This document shows positions 23,073 through 24,197 of a stretch of 24,197 bases of DNA, in pieces. Source of the DNA: Bacteroidales bacterium (GTDB lineage Bacteria > Bacteroidota > Bacteroidia > Bacteroidales > F082); the NCBI GenBank assembly GCA_017508895.1, contig JAFWRA010000210.1, positions 1-24,197 on the forward strand, read 5' to 3'. The notes below the pieces were generated by a model. It was not told the origin of the DNA and ran no database searches. It saw only the letters and a program-made list of their open reading frames with translations. Position numbers and translations under genes: made by a program. Positions within the stretch are counted from its first letter, which is position 1. The number at the start of each line of letters is the position of its first letter.

Positions 23073-23297
23073 ATGGACAGCGAGCAAAAAAGAATATCGT
23101 ATTTCGTTTCGTTTTGCGTTGAGCAATACAAAAATGCCAAACATTTGACTGGTGGTCAAGCATTTGAAGAACTAAACCAATATGGTGTGCTTGACTATTT
23201 GGCCGAGAACTACGAGATTTTACACACGCAAAGCTACCAATGGATTTTGGAGGACATTGACGAGTTTATCAACATTAGGAAACAGAAAGCATCATGA
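23073..23297 (+). CDS. DUF3791 protein, candidate antitoxin
   Basis: The 74-residue protein MDSEQKRISYFVSFCVEQYK... has the DUF3791 pattern: FVSFCVEQYKNAKHLTGGQAFE, then YGVLDYLAENYEILHTQSYQWILEDIDEFI. This small helical family usually stands next to DUF3990 genes and is regarded as part of a toxin-antitoxin-like pair. It is cytoplasmic. The start at 23073 lies 17 bp after the -7 box; an upstream start at 23025 lies on the promoter. Its stop overlaps the DUF3990 start (ATGA at 23294-23297). Confidence 0.83.
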   Translation: MDSEQKRISYFVSFCVEQYKNAKHLTGGQAFEELNQYGVLDYLAENYEILHTQSYQWILEDIDEFINIRKQKAS

Positions 23298-23779
23298 TAC
23301 TGTATCACGGAAGTCTTGAGCGAGTCGCACAACCAGAAATCAGGGAATCTAACCGAACCTTGGACTATGGGACGGGGTTTTATGCCACCACTTCATACCA
23401 ACAAGCCGAGGATTGGGTGCGCCGCAGGATGAAAGAGACAAAGGAAAAAAGAGGCTATGTGAATGAGTATGAATTGAATACCGAAATGTTGGCGGATTTG
23501 AAGTGCCTTTATTTCGATATCCCTACAGAACAGTGGCTCGACTTCGTTATGAAAAACCGCACCGACCGCCATTTCTCGCACGATTATGATGTTGTTTACG
23601 GGCCAGTGGCCAACGATAGTGTTTATGCAGCCTTTGCCTTGTATGAAGGCGGCCTGCTGAACAAGCAAAACCTGATTGCGGAATTGAAAACTTTCAAACT
23701 CGTTGACCAATACCTTTTCCATACCAACAAATCCCTGAAAACCATTAAGTTCCTCGAAGCAAAACAGATACTATTATGA
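23294..23779 (+). CDS. DUF3990 protein, ADP-ribosyltransferase-like toxin candidate
   Basis: The 161-residue protein begins MILYHGSLERVAQPEI, then LDYGTGFYATTSYQQAEDWVRRR, and later DYDVVYGPVANDSVYAAFALYEGG. This is the DUF3990 pattern. The family belongs to the ADP-ribosyltransferase-like folds, where YHGS and GxGFYxT correspond to NAD-binding elements. A toxic ADP-ribosyltransferase held in check by DUF3791 is the likely but unproven role. It overlaps DUF3791 upstream and the 76-codon gene downstream, each by ATGA, so stoichiometry may be set by coupled translation. Confidence 0.82.
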   Translation: MILYHGSLERVAQPEIRESNRTLDYGTGFYATTSYQQAEDWVRRRMKETKEKRGYVNEYELNTEMLADLKCLYFDIPTEQWLDFVMKNRTDRHFSHDYDVVYGPVANDSVYAAFALYEGGLLNKQNLIAELKTFKLVDQYLFHTNKSLKTIKFLEAKQILL

Positions 23780-24006
23780 CCACAATAACCCAAGACAATC
23801 TCTATCTTTTGTTGCCTTCCAAAGTGAGTTGGTTGGCCGAAATGCTTTCCGAAGATACGGGCGTTGGCATTGTGGAAGCCATTCGTCGAATTTATCGGTC
23901 GGAAATGTACAAGAGATTGGAAATAGAGGAAACCAAGCTTTGGCACGAGGGGCCGGTGGCGCTTTATGAGGAAATCAACGAGGCTACAGCAAAACCATTG
24001 CCATGA
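23776..24006 (+). CDS. 76-residue helical protein, third member of the DUF3990 module
   Basis: This small protein reads MTTITQDNLYLLLPSKVSWL at its start, with helices around WLAEMLSEDTGVGIVEAIRRIY and YKRLEIEETKLWHEGPVALYEEI. I recall similar small genes next to DUF3990 in Bacteroidales but cannot name the family; it may be a second antitoxin-like protein. Its start overlaps the DUF3990 stop (ATGA at 23776-23779). Its last residues AKPLP are encoded by boundary repeat C, and its stop overlaps the mini-ORF ATG (24003-24006). Confidence 0.75.
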   Translation: MTTITQDNLYLLLPSKVSWLAEMLSEDTGVGIVEAIRRIYRSEMYKRLEIEETKLWHEGPVALYEEINEATAKPLP

Positions 24007-24050
24007 TTCAGTTGGCGTTGGGAGAGAAGATTGTGGAGGTGGCGAAATAA
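23989..24050 (+). repeat. Boundary repeat copy C (mini-frame only)
   Basis: It matches the first half of copies A and B (from GCAAAACC on) and stops at the mini-ORF stop codon, without the promoter half. 18-19 bases around AAAACCATTGCCATGA are identical to copy B. Confidence 0.85.
24003..24050 (+). CDS. 15-codon mini-ORF (MIQLALGEKIVEVAK), copy C
   Basis: The ATG overlaps the stop of the 76-codon gene as ATGA, as at every other junction of this module. The TAA abuts the stop of the convergent HNH gene. Conservation with copy B is mostly at the amino-acid level. It may be a true short peptide or the end of a lost gene. Confidence 0.45.
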   Translation: MIQLALGEKIVEVAK

Positions 24051-24197
24051 TTACATATTGCCTTTGGCTTCATTACAAGCAGAGCACAATACTTGCAAGT
24101 TTTCCAATGTGGTTTCTCCGCCCTTTGACCATGGAATAATATGGTCAAAATGAATATTATGTAAGCCGCCACTACATTCAACGCCACAAATCCTGCA
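24051..24197 (-). CDS. HNH endonuclease, 5' part outside the window
   Basis: The visible 48 codons read CRICGVECSG, then HFDHIIPWSKGGETTLENLQ, VLCSACNEAKGNM and stop. This is the HNH nuclease core: DH, the Asn in LENLQ and the final CNxxKG, with two CxxC zinc pairs. HNH genes of this size occur as stand-alone nucleases, in mobile introns and in defence islands. The gene converges on the cassette array with no base between the stop codons. The N-terminal part is missing, so the subfamily cannot be told. Confidence 0.85.
   Translation of the reverse strand, partial: CRICGVECSGGLHNIHFDHIIPWSKGGETTLENLQVLCSACNEAKGNM

Noticed and set aside
1..24197. tRNA, rRNA, CRISPR array, intact transposase or integrase
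   Set aside because: I looked on both strands and saw no cloverleaf with a conserved T-loop, no regular spaced repeats and no transposase or recombinase frame.

Overview
The window looks like chromosome of a Bacteroidota bacterium, most likely order Bacteroidales. Many genes are preceded by the Bacteroidetes-type -7 element TAnnTTTG (for example at 2682, 13708, 18246, 20082, 22189 and 23048) rather than a sigma-70 -10 box. The gene content fits: lipoproteins with short lipoboxes, small outer-membrane beta-barrels, a DUF5686 protein with a carboxypeptidase-regulatory-like plug, a double lamin-tail secreted protein with a gliding/FlgD-like C-terminal domain, and ElbB. I saw no rRNA, tRNA, CRISPR array or intact insertion sequence. 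All calls rest on reading sequence and motifs; no search was run.

Layout. 1-2427: a lipoprotein cut by the window edge and an AAA+ ATPase/DUF234 gene, both leftward. 2713-5292: the lamin-tail protein, rightward. 5293-7303: a leftward pair, PP2A-like phosphatase and membrane acyltransferase. 7409-9545: a rightward pair, MltF-like lytic transglycosylase and a beta-barrel. 9561-11503: queG and another beta-barrel (leftward), with three different palindromic repeat elements, one of them lying in frame inside queG. 11515-11967: a small unrecognised acidic protein. 12152-12943: a LiuC-like enoyl-CoA hydratase. 12946-13632: a truncated DUF234 ATPase remnant bracketed by 20-bp inverted repeats. 13743-14411: elbB. 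14415-18182: a leftward operon ftsB-like, DUF5686, apbE. 18283-19574: ridA coupled to a D-2-hydroxyacid dehydrogenase. 19594-20016: a SPOR protein. 20107-21138: ruvB. 21229-22026: a polytopic membrane protein.

The last 2 kb (22080-24197) is accessory DNA and the most unusual part. Two toxin-antitoxin-like modules stand in tandem. The first is a 47-codon gene plus a GNAT acetyltransferase. The second is DUF3791, DUF3990 and a 76-codon gene. Both have a nearly identical promoter block (51 bp identical). The modules are bounded by three copies of a boundary repeat that contains a 15-codon reading frame (MIQLALGEKIVEVAK in the last copy). Its copies differ mainly at synonymous positions. Every gene junction inside both modules is an ATGA overlap. 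This looks like an array of exchangeable cassettes under a common promoter. An HNH endonuclease gene, cut by the window edge, converges on the array.

Housekeeping functions here cover envelope work (MltF, FtsB-like, SPOR, acyltransferase, barrels, ApbE), tRNA modification (QueG), recombination (RuvB) and metabolite handling (RidA, dehydrogenase, ElbB, LiuC). Several convergent pairs are packed with 0-3 bp between stop codons.
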